From positions 1-52,602 of the forward strand of contig NZ_BMAQ01000029.1 in assembly GCF_015472005.1 (NCBI RefSeq): a stretch of DNA of 52,602 nt, written 5' to 3'. Under the pieces are notes generated by a model. It did not search any database and was not told the DNA's origin. It worked only from the letters and a program-made list of their open reading frames with translations. The DNA comes from Insulibacter thermoxylanivorax (GTDB lineage: Bacteria; Bacillota; Bacilli; Paenibacillales; DA-C8). The position numbers and the translations under genes are program-made. Below are positions 1 through 11,556 of this stretch, one piece after another. Positions within the stretch are counted from its first letter, which is position 1. The number at the start of each line of letters is the position of its first letter.

Positions 1-14
1 CAACCGTACGGTTG
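1..14 (-). terminator. Palindrome downstream of rpsI, truncated by the window edge
   Basis: Bases 1-14 form a perfect 14-bp palindrome (CAACCGTACGGTTG) 27 bp past the rpsI stop codon, followed on the plus strand by a G-run. Its position suggests the stem of the terminator ending the rplM-rpsI transcript. The rest, including any U-tract, lies outside the window, so the function is inference. Confidence 0.4.
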
Positions 15-40
15 GGGGTGTCCTGTCCAGTGACATCTGA

Positions 41-433
41 TTAGCGTTTCGAGAATTGCGGTGCACGGCGTGCAGCCTTGAGACCGTACTTCTTACGTTC
101 CTTCATACGAGGATCGCGTGTTAAGAATCCGGCTTTCTTCAGCACCGGGCGGAATTCAGGATCAACCTTCAGAAGCGCACGAGCGATGCCGTGACGGATC
201 GCGCCCGCTTGACCGGAGATCCCGCCGCCGCTTGTGTTGACAAGCACATCGTACTTGCCAAGCGTATCGGTTAACGTTAATGGTTGTTTAACGATCAATT
301 TAAGGGTTTCAAGCCCGAAATAGTCGTCGATGTTGCGTTTGTTGATGATAATCTTGCCTTCACCCGGAACCAAGCGAACCCGTGCCACCGAGTTCTTGCG
401 GCGTCCGGTTCCATAATATTGTACCTGTGCCAC
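41..433 (-). CDS. rpsI: 30S ribosomal protein S9
   Basis: S9 of the small subunit head; its C-terminal tail reaches the P-site tRNA. The 130-residue product is full length, has the family core [14 protein letters not shown] near the N-terminus and ends in the expected basic tail finishing SKR. The start is GTG at 433, set by a GGAGGT Shine-Dalgarno 7 nt upstream. It lies 20 bp after rplM and is surely co-transcribed with it. Confidence 0.97.
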   Translation of the reverse strand: MAQVQYYGTGRRKNSVARVRLVPGEGKIIINKRNIDDYFGLETLKLIVKQPLTLTDTLGKYDVLVNTSGGGISGQAGAIRHGIARALLKVDPEFRPVLKKAGFLTRDPRMKERKKYGLKAARRAPQFSKR

Positions 434-453
434 AAAACTGACCTCCTCTTAAA

Positions 454-891
454 TTATCCGCGTAGTTCCCAGACTTCAGGCTGCTGCGCTGCGTGTGGAT
501 GTTCCGGACCAGCGTAAACCTTCAGCTTTTTCTTCAGAGCGTTGCCCAGACGATTCTTAGGCAGCATCCCATATACCGCATGCTCGATTACTCGTTCTGG
601 TCTCTTTCTCAGCATGTCATTGAGCGAAGTCTTCTTCAGTCCGCCTGGATAACCGGAATGTCTGTAGTAGAACTTGTCTCTAAGCTTATTACCCGTTACT
701 TGGATCTTCTCCGCATTGATGATGATCACGAAATCGCCGGTATCAACATGCGGCGTGAATTGTGGTTTATGTTTACCGCGCAGAATGCTTGCCGCTTCGC
801 TTGCCAGGCGACCCAGTGTCTTACCTTCTGCGTCGATGATATACCATTTGCGCTCGACCTCATTAGGCTTCGCCATATATGTGGTACGCAT
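454..891 (-). CDS. rplM: 50S ribosomal protein L13
   Basis: L13 is an early-assembling large-subunit protein. The product is 145 aa, the usual length, starting [16 protein letters not shown] and containing the [14 protein letters not shown] core. An in-frame upstream ATG at 924 exists, but the ATG at 891 is preferred because GGAGG stands 7 nt before it and the N-terminus then matches the family. It is the first gene of a two-gene rplM-rpsI unit, with its own promoter and structured leader upstream. Confidence 0.97.
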   Translation of the reverse strand: MRTTYMAKPNEVERKWYIIDAEGKTLGRLASEAASILRGKHKPQFTPHVDTGDFVIIINAEKIQVTGNKLRDKFYYRHSGYPGGLKKTSLNDMLRKRPERVIEHAVYGMLPKNRLGNALKKKLKVYAGPEHPHAAQQPEVWELRG

Positions 892-1021
892 GTCACGTCC
901 TCCTTCAAACGTTCGGAGTTTCATTCTCCTCTATTTCATATTACGCAATCGTAAAATCAACTCTAAGTTGTATCATCTCTAAGCTGTTCATATTCATTCG
1001 AAGATTCTGGAAGATTAATCA

Positions 1022-1070
1022 CGCATCTCAAGACACGGGGTGGGCGTGGGAGACCCATCTTGAAAATGCG
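1022..1070 (-). promoter_or_regulatory. Structured rplM leader, probable L13 autoregulatory element
   Basis: Between the rplM promoter and gene, a long imperfect hairpin pairs 1058-1070 with 1022-1033 (arm sequences CGCATTTTCAAGA and TCTTGAGATGCG on the minus strand), enclosing a loop rich in GGG/CCC runs. L13 leaders are a known class of r-protein regulatory RNA upstream of rplM in Firmicutes. Position and structure fit, but I have not tested the sequence against a covariance model. Confidence 0.5.
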
Positions 1071-1079
1071 CCATTAGTT

Positions 1080-1108
1080 ATCATACAACAAACCACATGC
1101 AGAATCAA
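1080..1108 (-). promoter_or_regulatory. Sigma-A promoter for rplM-rpsI
   Basis: On the minus strand, TTGATT (1103-1108) and TATGAT (1080-1085) are separated by exactly 17 bp. The element starts about 9 bp downstream of the truA stop codon, so rplM-rpsI can be transcribed independently of the upstream alpha operon. The predicted transcript has a leader of about 180 nt. Confidence 0.75.
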
Positions 1109-1116
1109 GGCGTTTT

Positions 1117-1869
1117 TTACTCCTCATCGTAAAAAACTTCCCACAGAACAAGACCGTGCGGAGGGGCGGTGATGCCGCTTTTGGTGCGATCCTGCAACTC
1201 TAGCAGTCGGCGTATATCTTCGACGGTGCGTTTGCCCAATCCAACCTCAATGATCGTCCCGGCGATGATGCGCACCATGTTATACAGAAAGCCGTTGCCC
1301 GTCACATAGATGTGGAGCACACCGTCCTCTTCCGCGGCCAATCTCGCTTCATAAATCGTCCTTACATGGGAAGCCTGCGTGGATTTGGCTGAACAGAAGG
1401 AAGTGAAGTCATGCTCGCCGACCAGCAGCTGCAGGGCCTGTTCCATCGGTTCTAAGCGCAAGGGGACGGGGACGTGGTATTGATATCTGCGCATCAGCAC
1501 ATCGGGAAACCGGCGGTTGTTGATCGTATAGCGATAGGTCTTCTTCCTAGCGCTCTTCCGCGCATGAAAGTCCTCAGATACCGCCTTCGCCTCTGTCACG
1601 ACGATATCCTTCGGCAACAGGCTGTTGAGGGCCAGCGCCCAACGCTCGATCGGGATCGATGAGTCGGTATAGAAATTAACGACTTGTCCGCGGGCATGGA
1701 CGCCTGCATCCGTTCGACCAGAGCCGATCACGCTTGTCTTTGTTCCTGTGAGTCTATAGATTGCGTGTTCCAGCTGCGTCTGGATCGTCTGGTCGGTATG
1801 CGATTGTGCCTGGAAACCTTGATAATCGGTACCGTCGTAACTAACAGTTAAGCGTATATTTCTTCGCAT
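1117..1869 (-). CDS. truA: tRNA pseudouridine(38-40) synthase TruA
   Basis: Isomerises U38-U40 in tRNA anticodon stems to pseudouridine. The 250-aa product holds the TruA catalytic motif GRTDAGVHARGQ (Asp nucleophile) at about residues 50-62 and the RxxY-type KKTYRY motif. The ATG at 1869 is chosen because AAGGTGA lies 5 nt upstream; an in-frame ATG at 1890 would sit almost on its own SD. In most Bacilli truA follows the ecfA1-ecfA2-ecfT genes; here it follows rplQ directly, across 143 bp that carry a terminator. Confidence 0.95.
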   Translation of the reverse strand: MRRNIRLTVSYDGTDYQGFQAQSHTDQTIQTQLEHAIYRLTGTKTSVIGSGRTDAGVHARGQVVNFYTDSSIPIERWALALNSLLPKDIVVTEAKAVSEDFHARKSARKKTYRYTINNRRFPDVLMRRYQYHVPVPLRLEPMEQALQLLVGEHDFTSFCSAKSTQASHVRTIYEARLAAEEDGVLHIYVTGNGFLYNMVRIIAGTIIEVGLGKRTVEDIRRLLELQDRTKSGITAPPHGLVLWEVFYDEE

Positions 1870-1913
1870 CCCTATCACCTTGCCCATCACCTATCCGCTC
1901 TTATAGACAACTA

Positions 1914-1942
1914 AGCTCCCATCCGAGAGTCAGATGGAAGCT
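1914..1942 (-). repeat. Second hairpin in the rplQ-truA spacer
   Basis: Imperfect inverted repeat pairing AGCTCCCATC with GATGGAAGCT (one G-T wobble), located between the rplQ terminator and truA. It has no U-tract, so it is not an intrinsic terminator on either strand. It may protect or process an mRNA end, but no function can be read from the sequence. Confidence 0.3.
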
Positions 1943-1950
1943 CGTGTATG

Positions 1951-1991
1951 AAAAAAGGGCTTCACCAGAACCGCGGTTCCGTCCACCCTTT
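1951..1991 (-). terminator. Terminator after rplQ
   Basis: Minus-strand hairpin with outer arms AAAGGG/CCCTTT (1986-1991 and 1954-1959) and an inner GGAACC-GC-GGTTC stem, followed immediately by six U residues. It ends the long S10-spc-alpha transcript before truA. Some read-through may feed truA, for which I see no obvious separate promoter. Confidence 0.75.
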
Positions 1992-2012
1992 GTCCTTAAC
2001 AGATCTCTATGC

Positions 2013-2375
2013 TCATTCAACCAGTTCCAGATAGACCATCTCCGCGGAATCGCCTCTACGCGGACCTAATTTCAAGATACGCGTATAGCCGCCGTTTCTG
2101 TCAGCATAACGCGGAGCTAGATCTGAGAACAGTTTTTGAACAGCATCCTTGTTATCTCCCGCATCTTCTTTGCGAACGAAAGCAGCTACTTGCCGACGCG
2201 CATGCAAGTCGCCGCGCTTTGCGAGCGTGATCAACTTCTCTGCGATCGGGCGAACTTCTTTCGCTTTGGCTTCCGTCGTTTGGATGCGCTCGTTGATGAA
2301 CAGATCGGTGACTAGATCGCGGAACAATGCTTTACGCGCACTGGAGTTGCGTCCTAGTTTTCTTTGCGTTGCCAT
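2013..2375 (-). CDS. rplQ: 50S ribosomal protein L17
   Basis: Large-subunit protein near the tunnel exit. 120 aa, full length, beginning [20 protein letters not shown], the family signature. It is the last gene of the alpha operon, 27 bp after rpoA. A terminator follows about 20 bp later. Confidence 0.97.
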   Translation of the reverse strand: MATQRKLGRNSSARKALFRDLVTDLFINERIQTTEAKAKEVRPIAEKLITLAKRGDLHARRQVAAFVRKEDAGDNKDAVQKLFSDLAPRYADRNGGYTRILKLGPRRGDSAEMVYLELVE

Positions 2376-2402
2376 ATCGTTTCCCTCCTTCGCAGATTGG
2401 AA

Positions 2403-3347
2403 TTAGTCGCTGGTGCGCAGTGACAGGTTGAGCTCAGCCAGCTTCTCCTGTACTTCTTCCAACGATTTGCGACCGAGGTTGCGTACCTTCATCATATCTT
2501 CCTCAGTCTTCATGATTAACTCTTGAACCGTATTAATGCCCGCACGTTTCAAGCAGTTGTACGAACGTACGCTGAGATCCAGTTCTTCGATCGTCATCTC
2601 GAGAACCTTCTCTTTTTTGTCCTCTTCTTTCTCGACCATGATCTCGGCATCCTTGGCTTCGTCCGTTAACCCTACGAACAGCATGAGATGCTCCGTCATG
2701 ATCTTGGCACCTAAGCTGACAGCCTCTTCAGGACTGATGCTGCCGTCTGTCCAAACTTCGAGGGTTAGTTTATCATAGTTCGTCACTTGACCGACGCGCG
2801 TATTCTCTACTGTATAATTCACTCGCGTGATTGGTGTATAGATGGAGTCGATCGGGATCACGCCGATCGGCTGATCTTCCTTTTTGTTGTGTTCTGCCGG
2901 TACATATCCACGTCCGCGATTTGCGAAGATGCGCATATGGAGACGAGCATTATCGCTCAGTGTAGCGATAACCAGATCGGGGTTTAAGATCTCGACATCG
3001 CTGTCTGCACGGATATCTCCTGCCGTAACCACACCGGCACCTTCCGCCTCAATCTCCAGCATCTTCTCTTCATCGGAATGGATCCTAAGCGACAGAGCTT
3101 TCAGATTCAGAACGATCTCCGTTACATCTTCCACAACACCTGGAATGGTGGAGAATTCGTGCAACACTCCGTCGATTTGTACAGAAGTAACAGCAGCGCC
3201 GGGCAGGGACGAAAGCAAGATCCTGCGCAAGGAGTTCCCCAACGTCGTTCCGTAGCCCCGCTCAAGCGGTTCGACTACAAATTTACCGTAGGTTAAGTCC
3301 TCGCTTACGGTTACCGTTTCGATTTTAGGTTTTTCGATTTCGATCAT
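2403..3347 (-). CDS. rpoA: RNA polymerase alpha subunit
   Basis: Scaffold for RNA polymerase assembly and UP-element binding. The 314-aa product has the N-terminal dimerisation domain ([20 protein letters not shown], about residues 30-50) and the C-terminal domain ([17 protein letters not shown], about residues 245-262, and the RNLGRKS motif). The start is the ATG at 3347 with GGAGGG 7 nt upstream; a longer in-frame ORF to 3380 lacks that signal. A 125-bp spacer separates it from rpsK, wider than most gaps in this operon. Confidence 0.97.
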   Translation of the reverse strand: MIEIEKPKIETVTVSEDLTYGKFVVEPLERGYGTTLGNSLRRILLSSLPGAAVTSVQIDGVLHEFSTIPGVVEDVTEIVLNLKALSLRIHSDEEKMLEIEAEGAGVVTAGDIRADSDVEILNPDLVIATLSDNARLHMRIFANRGRGYVPAEHNKKEDQPIGVIPIDSIYTPITRVNYTVENTRVGQVTNYDKLTLEVWTDGSISPEEAVSLGAKIMTEHLMLFVGLTDEAKDAEIMVEKEEDKKEKVLEMTIEELDLSVRSYNCLKRAGINTVQELIMKTEEDMMKVRNLGRKSLEEVQEKLAELNLSLRTSD

Positions 3348-3472
3348 TCCATAACCCTCCCTTAGGAAACGTCGTACCAATGGTTTAATTCAGCACAAAC
3401 CAAGTAGTATGCCTATCCTTCTCAACCATTATTCACTTGTGGAAGTTAATGTATACCACCATCTCGAGGGAA

Positions 3473-3871
3473 TTAAACACGACGACGTTTCGGCGGGCGG
3501 CAACCGTTATGAGGAACCGGCGTAACGTCCTTGATCATGCTGACTTCCAGTCCTGCAGCCTGCAGAGAGCGAATCGCTGCTTCACGGCCGGCTCCTGGAC
3601 CTTTAACAAGGACTTCAACAGTCTTCATGCCGTGTTCCATCGCTGCTTTAGCAGCCGTTTCTGCTGCCATTTGCGCCGCATATGGCGTGCTCTTACGGGA
3701 ACCTTTGAATCCGAGGTTACCCGCGCTGGACCAAGCGATGGCATTGCCATGAGGGTCGGTGATCGTTACGATTGTGTTATTGAAAGTGGAACGAATATGT
3801 GCCACGCCGGCTTCGACATTTTTCCGGTCACGGCGCTTGGTGCGAGCAACTTTCGTTTTAGGTCTCGCCAT
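3473..3871 (-). CDS. rpsK: 30S ribosomal protein S11
   Basis: Platform protein of the small subunit. 132 aa, with the conserved [19 protein letters not shown] segment at about residues 25-43 and the RPPKRRRV C-terminus. It sits 25 bp downstream of rpsM in the alpha operon, in the standard Bacilli order. Confidence 0.97.
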   Translation of the reverse strand: MARPKTKVARTKRRDRKNVEAGVAHIRSTFNNTIVTITDPHGNAIAWSSAGNLGFKGSRKSTPYAAQMAAETAAKAAMEHGMKTVEVLVKGPGAGREAAIRSLQAAGLEVSMIKDVTPVPHNGCRPPKRRRV

Positions 3872-3896
3872 GGTTCTTTACCCCTCCTTACGAGTA

Positions 3897-4265
3897 TTAT
3901 TTCTTCTTGTTCGCTACTGTCCGACGCGGACCTTTACGTGTGCGGGCATTCGTCTTCGTCCGCTGACCGCGTACCGGCAGACCTTTACGATGGCGAATAC
4001 CGCGATAGCATCCGATCTCAACCAGACGTTTGATGTTCAGTGCAACTTCACGACGCAGATCGCCTTCTACTTTGTAGTTGCGGTCGATCGTTTCGCGAAG
4101 CTTGCTGACTTCATCCTCTGTCAGGTCACGTACACGTGTATTCGGGTCAATGCCAGTCTCGGCAACGATCTTCTTGGCCGTAGACGGACCGATGCCATAG
4201 ATATAGGTCAGACCGATCACCACGCGTTTATCACGAGGTAAGTCAACACCAGCTATACGAGCCAT
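3897..4265 (-). CDS. rpsM: 30S ribosomal protein S13
   Basis: Small-subunit head protein contacting S19 and the P-site tRNA through its basic tail. 122 aa, beginning [15 protein letters not shown], with [16 protein letters not shown] near the C-terminus. It is 15 bp after rpmJ. Confidence 0.97.
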   Translation of the reverse strand: MARIAGVDLPRDKRVVIGLTYIYGIGPSTAKKIVAETGIDPNTRVRDLTEDEVSKLRETIDRNYKVEGDLRREVALNIKRLVEIGCYRGIRHRKGLPVRGQRTKTNARTRKGPRRTVANKKK

Positions 4266-4280
4266 TAATGGACACCTCCC

Positions 4281-4639
<359 letters not shown>

Positions 4640-4641
4640 AG

Positions 4642-4962
4642 TCAATCTCCTTTCTGGTCTTGCACCGTATTGTTTTGCATCTCGACCTTCTCGATGAACT
4701 TGCTGAGAGCAAAACGCAATTTACCATTCGTTACACGGCCGGTTTCCCGCAGGCTGTCTGCAACCTCGCTGCTCGTCTCGTTGAACAAACGAAGATGCAG
4801 GAGGTTCTTCTTCTTAGGATTGTCAAACTTGCGCTTATCACCATCGGCAATTTTGACAAACTTGTTGTCGATTACTTCAACTATCACCGCATACTTACCC
4901 TTGTCTCTGCCTTGCAGCACCTGGACGAACTGTCCCGGATGCGGCAACCTCGAGTCACCCAC
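4642..4962 (-). CDS. KOW-domain RNA-binding protein (L14e-like)
   Basis: A 106-aa protein with an N-terminal KOW motif ([20 protein letters not shown], about residues 8-27) followed by a basic stretch ([11 protein letters not shown]). Proteins of this type occupy the map-infA interval in Bacilli (ybzG in Bacillus subtilis) and are predicted to bind ribosomal RNA; the function is not established. GTG at 4962 is preferred over GTG at 4971 because AGGTGA then has 5 nt spacing. It starts 15 bp after the map stop codon. Confidence 0.85.
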   Translation of the reverse strand: MGDSRLPHPGQFVQVLQGRDKGKYAVIVEVIDNKFVKIADGDKRKFDNPKKKNLLHLRLFNETSSEVADSLRETGRVTNGKLRFALSKFIEKVEMQNNTVQDQKGD

Positions 4963-4977
4963 ATTTATCACCTACGA

Positions 4978-6383
<1,406 letters not shown>

Positions 6384-6423
6384 TTACCTCCCAATTCCGG
6401 TATATCAGGCATATCAACAAGCG

Positions 6424-7728
6424 TTACTTGTTAATAAAACCTTTGTAATGCCGTTTGATCAGTTGGCTTTCGATCTGCTTCATCGTCTCCAGCGCTACCC
6501 CAACGAGAATCAGAAGCGATGTCCCGCCGATCGAGATCTGATCAGGCAGGCCAGCCAGTCTGCCTACAATCACCGGCAAGATCGCGATGATCGCAAGGAA
6601 GAGCGCACCGCTCAGCGTGATCCGGTTCAGGATCCGCACGATATATTTCACCGTCGTCTGTCCCGGTCGTATGCCTGGAATATATCCGCCGTTCTTCTTC
6701 AGGTTCTCTGCCATTTGCTGAGGATTAATCTGTACGAACGTGTAGAAATACGTGAACCCGATGATGAGCAGAACATACAAGGTCAGACCCAAAGGCGCAT
6801 CCAACGCCATGTTCTCGATGATCCAGCGCGCCACTCCGCTCGACTGGAAGAAGCTCGCAATCGTCGGCGGGAAGATCACCAAGGACATCGCGAAGATGAC
6901 CGGGATCACCCCTGCTGCATTCACCTTAATCGGGATATGTGTGGATTGTCCACCGTACATCTTACGTCCTACGATCCGTTTCGCATATTGCACTGGAATC
7001 TTGCGCACACCTTGCTGTACATAGATTACCGCCGCGATCAGCAGCACAACGCCGATCACAAGCAAGAGCACGTACAGGATGTTCAGGAATAACCCCTCGC
7101 TCGCCGTCACTCCTCTGATGAAGTGATCGTAGAGAGCAGCCGCTCCTGTAGGTATGCCTGCAACGATCCCCGCGAAGATGATGATCGAGATGCCGTTGCC
7201 GATCCCCTTCTCGGTGATCTGCTCACCCAGCCACATGAGCAGCGCCGTACCAGCAGTCAGTACGATGGCGATAACAACAAATGTAGCCGGCGAAGGATCG
7301 ATCACCATGCCGTAGGCATTGTGGAAACCGATCGACATCCCGATCCCCTGAATGAATCCCAACACCATTGTACCATACCGGGTGATCTGCGTAAGTTTGC
7401 GGCGTCCGGCTTCACCTTCTCTTGCCCATTCGGTGAACTTCGGAATCACATCCATGGACAATAGCTGCACGATGATCGATGCCGTGATGTAAGGGAAGAT
7501 ACTCATGGCAAAGATCGAGAAGTTAAACAAAGCGCCGCCGGAGAAAGTGTTCATCATGCCGAAGAAGCTGCCTTGCTGCGCTTGATCCACCCCGATGAAA
7601 ACGTCGGTATTGACATTTGGTACAGGGATAAAGGAGCCGATCCGGAAGACGATCAGGATCCCTAATGTGAAGAGGATCTTCGTGCGCAGATCAGCTACCT
7701 TCATGATATTGGAGATAGTTCTGAACAT
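6424..7728 (-). CDS. secY: Preprotein translocase subunit SecY
   Basis: Channel of the Sec translocon in the cytoplasmic membrane. 434 aa with about ten hydrophobic segments, the plug/TM2 region FNFSIFAMSIFPYITASII and the C-terminal KRHYKGFINK. The ATG overlaps the rplO stop by one base (TAATG), implying coupled translation. Confidence 0.97.
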   Translation of the reverse strand: MFRTISNIMKVADLRTKILFTLGILIVFRIGSFIPVPNVNTDVFIGVDQAQQGSFFGMMNTFSGGALFNFSIFAMSIFPYITASIIVQLLSMDVIPKFTEWAREGEAGRRKLTQITRYGTMVLGFIQGIGMSIGFHNAYGMVIDPSPATFVVIAIVLTAGTALLMWLGEQITEKGIGNGISIIIFAGIVAGIPTGAAALYDHFIRGVTASEGLFLNILYVLLLVIGVVLLIAAVIYVQQGVRKIPVQYAKRIVGRKMYGGQSTHIPIKVNAAGVIPVIFAMSLVIFPPTIASFFQSSGVARWIIENMALDAPLGLTLYVLLIIGFTYFYTFVQINPQQMAENLKKNGGYIPGIRPGQTTVKYIVRILNRITLSGALFLAIIAILPVIVGRLAGLPDQISIGGTSLLILVGVALETMKQIESQLIKRHYKGFINK

Positions 7729-8168
7729 TAGATCACCTCAGTTTTTCCACCGGCAGCCTGAATTTTCTCGACCGCAGATTGCGAAAATTTATTTGCTTTC
7801 ACGGTGAGTTGTACTTGGAGATCGCCATCGCCCAGGATCTTGATGCCATCTCTAGGGTTCTTAACTACCCCTGTTTCTAGTAGTAGTTCCGGAGTCACTT
7901 CTGTTCCGGCTGCAAAACGGTTCAACTCTTCTACGTTTACAACCGCATACTCCTTACGATGAATGTTCGTAAATCCGCGCTTAGGAAGACGTCTGTACAG
8001 CGGGTTCTGACCACCTTCAAAACCTGGACGTACGCCGCCGCCGGAACGCGCCCATTGGCCCTTATGTCCACGACCGGAAGTTTTGCCATGTCCGCTGCCG
8101 ATGCCGCGTCCTACACGCTTGCGGCTGTGGCGGGAACCCGGAGCTGGTGTCAATTCATGTATTTTCAT
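7728..8168 (-). CDS. rplO: 50S ribosomal protein L15
   Basis: Late-assembling large-subunit protein. 146 aa, beginning [20 protein letters not shown] and containing the glycine-rich [15 protein letters not shown] extension typical of L15. It overlaps secY by one base. Confidence 0.97.
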   Translation of the reverse strand: MKIHELTPAPGSRHSRKRVGRGIGSGHGKTSGRGHKGQWARSGGGVRPGFEGGQNPLYRRLPKRGFTNIHRKEYAVVNVEELNRFAAGTEVTPELLLETGVVKNPRDGIKILGDGDLQVQLTVKANKFSQSAVEKIQAAGGKTEVI

Positions 8169-8222
8169 CGTTGCACCTCCTTAATATCGCCTTGTCCTTG
8201 CTTAGCGTTTATAGAAAGAATA

Positions 8223-8405
8223 TCAGATTTCCTCAACTTCTACCAAATGTTTCACTTTATTGATCATCCCGCGAATCGCCGCATTATCCGGCTGCTCTAC
8301 AGAATGATTGGTCTTTCGAAGTCCGAGCGAACGAACGGTTAGTCGTTGATCTTCCGGACGGCCGATCAAGCTGCGTTTGAGGGTGATTCTTAATTTCTTC
8401 GCCAT
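8223..8405 (-). CDS. rpmD: 50S ribosomal protein L30
   Basis: 60 aa, full length, [20 protein letters not shown] at the N-terminus and the [15 protein letters not shown] core typical of bacterial L30. It lies between rpsE and rplO, as in other Firmicutes. Confidence 0.96.
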   Translation of the reverse strand: MAKKLRITLKRSLIGRPEDQRLTVRSLGLRKTNHSVEQPDNAAIRGMINKVKHLVEVEEI

Positions 8406-8418
8406 TGGATTCCCCTCC

Positions 8419-8916
8419 TTAACTTAATAGTTCTTCGACCGTTTTACCACGGAGTTTCGCTACCTCTTCGACTCTCTTCAGACGGCTCAAGCCTTCCAAG
8501 GTTGCGTTAACCATATTCATCGAGTTCGAAGAACCTAGAGATTTGGTCAGGATGTCACCCACGCCTGCCAGCTCAAGCACCGCACGAACTGGACCGCCGG
8601 CGATAACCCCTGTACCTTCAGCAGCTGGTTTCAAGAGAACTTTACCTGCTCCGAATTTGCCGATGATCTCATGCGGGATCGTCGTGCCTACGATCGGAAC
8701 GTGGATCAAGTTTTTCTTCGCATCTTCGATACCTTTGCGAATGGCATCCGGTACTTCTGATGCTTTGCCGATGCCAGCACCTACCCAGCCTTTGCCGTCG
8801 CCGACAACGACCAAAGCACTGAAGCTGAATCGACGTCCACCTTTGACAACCTTGGCTACGCGGTTGATGGTGACGACTTTCTCAGTTAATTCTAACGTAT
8901 TCGGATCTACGCGCAA
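8419..8916 (-). CDS. rpsE: 30S ribosomal protein S5
   Basis: Decoding-fidelity protein near the spectinomycin site. 165 aa; the loop [20 protein letters not shown] is of wild-type form. The start is TTG at 8916, the only start codon in frame with the GGAGGTTAATGAC ribosome binding region. Normal operon position between rplR and rpmD. Confidence 0.97.
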   Translation of the reverse strand: MRVDPNTLELTEKVVTINRVAKVVKGGRRFSFSALVVVGDGKGWVGAGIGKASEVPDAIRKGIEDAKKNLIHVPIVGTTIPHEIIGKFGAGKVLLKPAAEGTGVIAGGPVRAVLELAGVGDILTKSLGSSNSMNMVNATLEGLSRLKRVEEVAKLRGKTVEELLS

Positions 8917-8948
8917 GTCATTAACCTCCTTATTCCGTTATTGAAGAC

Positions 8949-9317
8949 CTAGAATTCTAATCCTGCTTCACGAGCTGCTTCAGCCAGTGCTTTCACCCGG
9001 CCGTGATACAGGTATCCGCCGCGGTCGAAAACCACCGCCTTGATGCCGGCAGCTTGAGCACGCTTCGCGATCAATTCGCCAACTTTGCGGGCAGCTTCAA
9101 CATTGCCGCCGTTCTTCACTTCGCTTCTCAATTCCTTATCCAGGGTGGAAGCCGAAGCTAATGTCACGCCTTTAACATCGTCGATCAATTGGGCGTAGAT
9201 GTGTTTCTCAGAACGATAAACGTTCAGACGTGGGCGCTCAGCAGTACCGCTGACCTTCTTGCGCACACGAAAATGTCTTCTTAGACGCATTTTGTTACGA
9301 TTCGGTTTATTCAGCAT
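8949..9317 (-). CDS. rplR: 50S ribosomal protein L18
   Basis: Binds 5S rRNA with L5. 122 aa, with [20 protein letters not shown] at about residues 24-43 and a basic N-terminus. ATG start with GGGAGTG upstream. Standard position between rplF and rpsE. Confidence 0.97.
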   Translation of the reverse strand: MLNKPNRNKMRLRRHFRVRKKVSGTAERPRLNVYRSEKHIYAQLIDDVKGVTLASASTLDKELRSEVKNGGNVEAARKVGELIAKRAQAAGIKAVVFDRGGYLYHGRVKALAEAAREAGLEF

Positions 9318-9382
9318 ATCGTGTCACTCCCTTCACACCGATCAGTCGTGATCTATATTAAGCAGACATCCGTTTGAGATGA

Positions 9383-9919
9383 TTACTTACCTGCTTTACC
9401 TTCCTTGCGAAGGATGCGTTCCCCTTCGTACTTAATCCCTTTACCCTTGTAAGGCTCAGGCGGACGAACGGCGCGGATATTCGCTGCAATCTCACCAACA
9501 AGTTCTTTGTTAATGCCCTTCACGATGATCTTCGTGTTGGAAGGAACATCAAACTCAATGCCCTCTTCAGGTACGAACTCCACAGGATGCGAGTAGCCGA
9601 CGTTCAACACCAGCTTATTGCCTTGCTTGTTCGCACGATATCCAACACCTACGAGTTCTAGCACCTTCTCATAACCTTCTGTAACGCCATGGATCATGTT
9701 GTAGATGATGCTGCGTGTTGTACCGTGCAGCGAACGATGCAATTTATTATCAGAAGGACGTTCCACCGTCAGCACATTGCCTTCGATGTTCACTTTCATG
9801 TCTTTGTGCAGTTCGCGCGACAGTGTCCCCTTAGGTCCTTTAACAGTAATGTTTGTATCATCAACGGTCACAGTCACACCGTTAGGAATTTCGATTGGCT
9901 TACGTCCAATACGGGACAT
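9383..9919 (-). CDS. rplF: 50S ribosomal protein L6
   Basis: Two-domain protein near the factor-binding centre. 178 aa with the [16 protein letters not shown]-terminus and [14 protein letters not shown] near the C-terminus. The ATG at 9919 follows GGAGGTGTTAGC; an in-frame upstream ATG at 9937 has no such signal. Confidence 0.97.
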   Translation of the reverse strand: MSRIGRKPIEIPNGVTVTVDDTNITVKGPKGTLSRELHKDMKVNIEGNVLTVERPSDNKLHRSLHGTTRSIIYNMIHGVTEGYEKVLELVGVGYRANKQGNKLVLNVGYSHPVEFVPEEGIEFDVPSNTKIIVKGINKELVGEIAANIRAVRPPEPYKGKGIKYEGERILRKEGKAGK

Positions 9920-9949
9920 GCTAACACCTCCATTCACTTAAACTTGGGA

Positions 9950-10348
9950 TTACCACACGTAGCAGATAACCTCGCCGCCGGCCTTCGCTTGACGAGCTTC
10001 CTTATCTGTCATGATGCCTTTGGATGTCGAGATGATCGCGATCCCGAGACCGCCGAGCACCTTCGGAACTTCAGACGCCTTCGCATAGACGCGAAGTCCA
10101 GGCTTACTGATCCGTTTCAGGCCCGTGATGACACGTTCATTGTTCGGACCGTATTTCAGGAAGATGCGGATGATCCCCTGCTTATTATCTTCGATATATT
10201 CTGCGTCACGAATGAAGCCTTCACGCTTCAAAATCTCGGCGATTGCCTTCTTCATCTTCGAAGCAGGAACTTCCACCGTTTCATGACGTACCATATTCGC
10301 ATTGCGAATGCGTGTAAGCATATCTGCAATTGGATCAGACATAGTCAT
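9950..10348 (-). CDS. rpsH: 30S ribosomal protein S8
   Basis: Central-domain 16S rRNA binder and, in enteric bacteria, the spc-operon regulator. 132 aa; [16 protein letters not shown] at the N-terminus and [12 protein letters not shown] near the C-terminus. The first ATG (10348) has GGAGGTAAGCAAC upstream and is preferred to the second Met two codons later. Confidence 0.97.
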   Translation of the reverse strand: MTMSDPIADMLTRIRNANMVRHETVEVPASKMKKAIAEILKREGFIRDAEYIEDNKQGIIRIFLKYGPNNERVITGLKRISKPGLRVYAKASEVPKVLGGLGIAIISTSKGIMTDKEARQAKAGGEVICYVW

Positions 10349-10380
10349 GTTGCTTACCTCCTTCCGGATGATCGAATGGT

Positions 10381-10566
10381 TTACCAGCTGGCTTTTTTAA
10401 CGCCGGGAATCTGGCCTTTGTATGCTAGTTCACGGAAACAGATCCGGCAAATCTTAAATTTCCGCAAAACGGAATGCGGACGGCCGCAGCGTTCACAACG
10501 AGTATACGCACGTACCTTGAACTTCGGCTTACGCTTCTGCTTGACTATCATCGAAGTTTTTGCCAT
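10381..10566 (-). CDS. rpsZ: 30S ribosomal protein S14 type Z (zinc form)
   Basis: Short zinc-ribbon S14 of 61 aa, with [20 protein letters not shown] supplying two CxxC pairs. This is the zinc-dependent paralogue found in the spc operon of Bacilli. ATG start with GGGAGGTGTAACCC upstream, between rplE and rpsH. Confidence 0.96.
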   Translation of the reverse strand: MAKTSMIVKQKRKPKFKVRAYTRCERCGRPHSVLRKFKICRICFRELAYKGQIPGVKKASW

Positions 10567-10589
10567 CTGTGGGTTACACCTCCCAGTTT

Positions 10590-11135
10590 TTAGGCTTTAG
10601 CGAATGGCATTCCCATTTGATCCAACAGCTCACGGGCTTCTTCGTCCGTCTTCGCTGTTGTTACGATCACAACATCCATACCGCGCACTTTGTCCACTTT
10701 ATCGTAATCGATCTCCGGGAAGATGAGCTGTTCTTTCAAACCAAGCGTGTAGTTCCCTCGACCGTCAAATGCTTTGGTCGATACACCGCGGAAGTCACGT
10801 ACACGAGGAAGAGCGATATTGAACAATTTGTCCAAGAAGTAATACATTCTTTCTCCGCGCAACGTAACCTTCACACCGATCGGCATACCTTCACGAAGCT
10901 TGAACCCTGCGATCGATTTCTTCGCTCTTGTCACCACGGGTTTTTGACCAGCGATCAGTTGCAGATCCTCAAGTGCGCTGTCGATCAACTTCGGATTGCC
11001 AACGGCATCGCCCACCCCCATGTTGATGACGACCTTCTCGATTCGAGGTACTTGCATAACGCTTTTGTAGTTGAACTTCTGCATCAAATGCGGAGTGACT
11101 TCATTTAAATAACGTTCTTTTAATCTTGCTGCCAT
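10590..11135 (-). CDS. rplE: 50S ribosomal protein L5
   Basis: 5S rRNA binder at the central protuberance. 181 aa, with [19 protein letters not shown] at about residues 32-50 and the [21 protein letters not shown]-terminal region. It lies 32 bp after rplX. Confidence 0.97.
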   Translation of the reverse strand: MAARLKERYLNEVTPHLMQKFNYKSVMQVPRIEKVVINMGVGDAVGNPKLIDSALEDLQLIAGQKPVVTRAKKSIAGFKLREGMPIGVKVTLRGERMYYFLDKLFNIALPRVRDFRGVSTKAFDGRGNYTLGLKEQLIFPEIDYDKVDKVRGMDVVIVTTAKTDEEARELLDQMGMPFAKA

Positions 11136-11167
11136 GTGCGGATGAACCTCCTTCCTGCTCTATTCGA

Positions 11168-11518
11168 TTAATCGATCACTTCGCCGGATCGCTTCGCTAC
11201 CCGGACTTTCTTGCCGTTATCAAGAATCTTATATCCGATCCGTGTCGGTAATCCGGTCTTCGGATCTACTAGCATGACGTTGGATGCATGAATCGGGGCC
11301 TCTTGCGTGATGATTCCGCCTTGCGGATTGTCAGGAGAAGGTTTCGCGTGCTTCTTCACCAAGTTCACGCCCTCTACCAGCACCCGGTTCTCACGCGGAA
11401 ATGCAGCGATCACGCGGCCTTTTTTGCCTTTGTCTTTGCCGCTGATCACGATGACCGTATCTTCTTTCTTCACGTGCATCTTATGGTTATGGGATTTTTG
11501 TCCCTTGTTCTTCGCCAT
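11168..11518 (-). CDS. rplX: 50S ribosomal protein L24
   Basis: Assembly-initiator with a KOW motif: [20 protein letters not shown] at about residues 23-42. 116 aa, with a His/Lys-rich N-terminal extension ([16 protein letters not shown]). Standard position between rplN and rplE. Confidence 0.97.
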   Translation of the reverse strand: MAKNKGQKSHNHKMHVKKEDTVIVISGKDKGKKGRVIAAFPRENRVLVEGVNLVKKHAKPSPDNPQGGIITQEAPIHASNVMLVDPKTGLPTRIGYKILDNGKKVRVAKRSGEVID

Positions 11519-11556
11519 GTTGGTAACACCTCCTATGGGCTGCTTAGCCGACGCGC

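Noticed and set aside
1960-1991. T-box-like string GGGTGGACGGAACCGCGG after rplQ
   Set aside because: It has an insertion inside the T-box motif, no stem I or specifier upstream, and sits after rplQ, not before a synthetase or amino-acid gene. It is the rplQ terminator stem.
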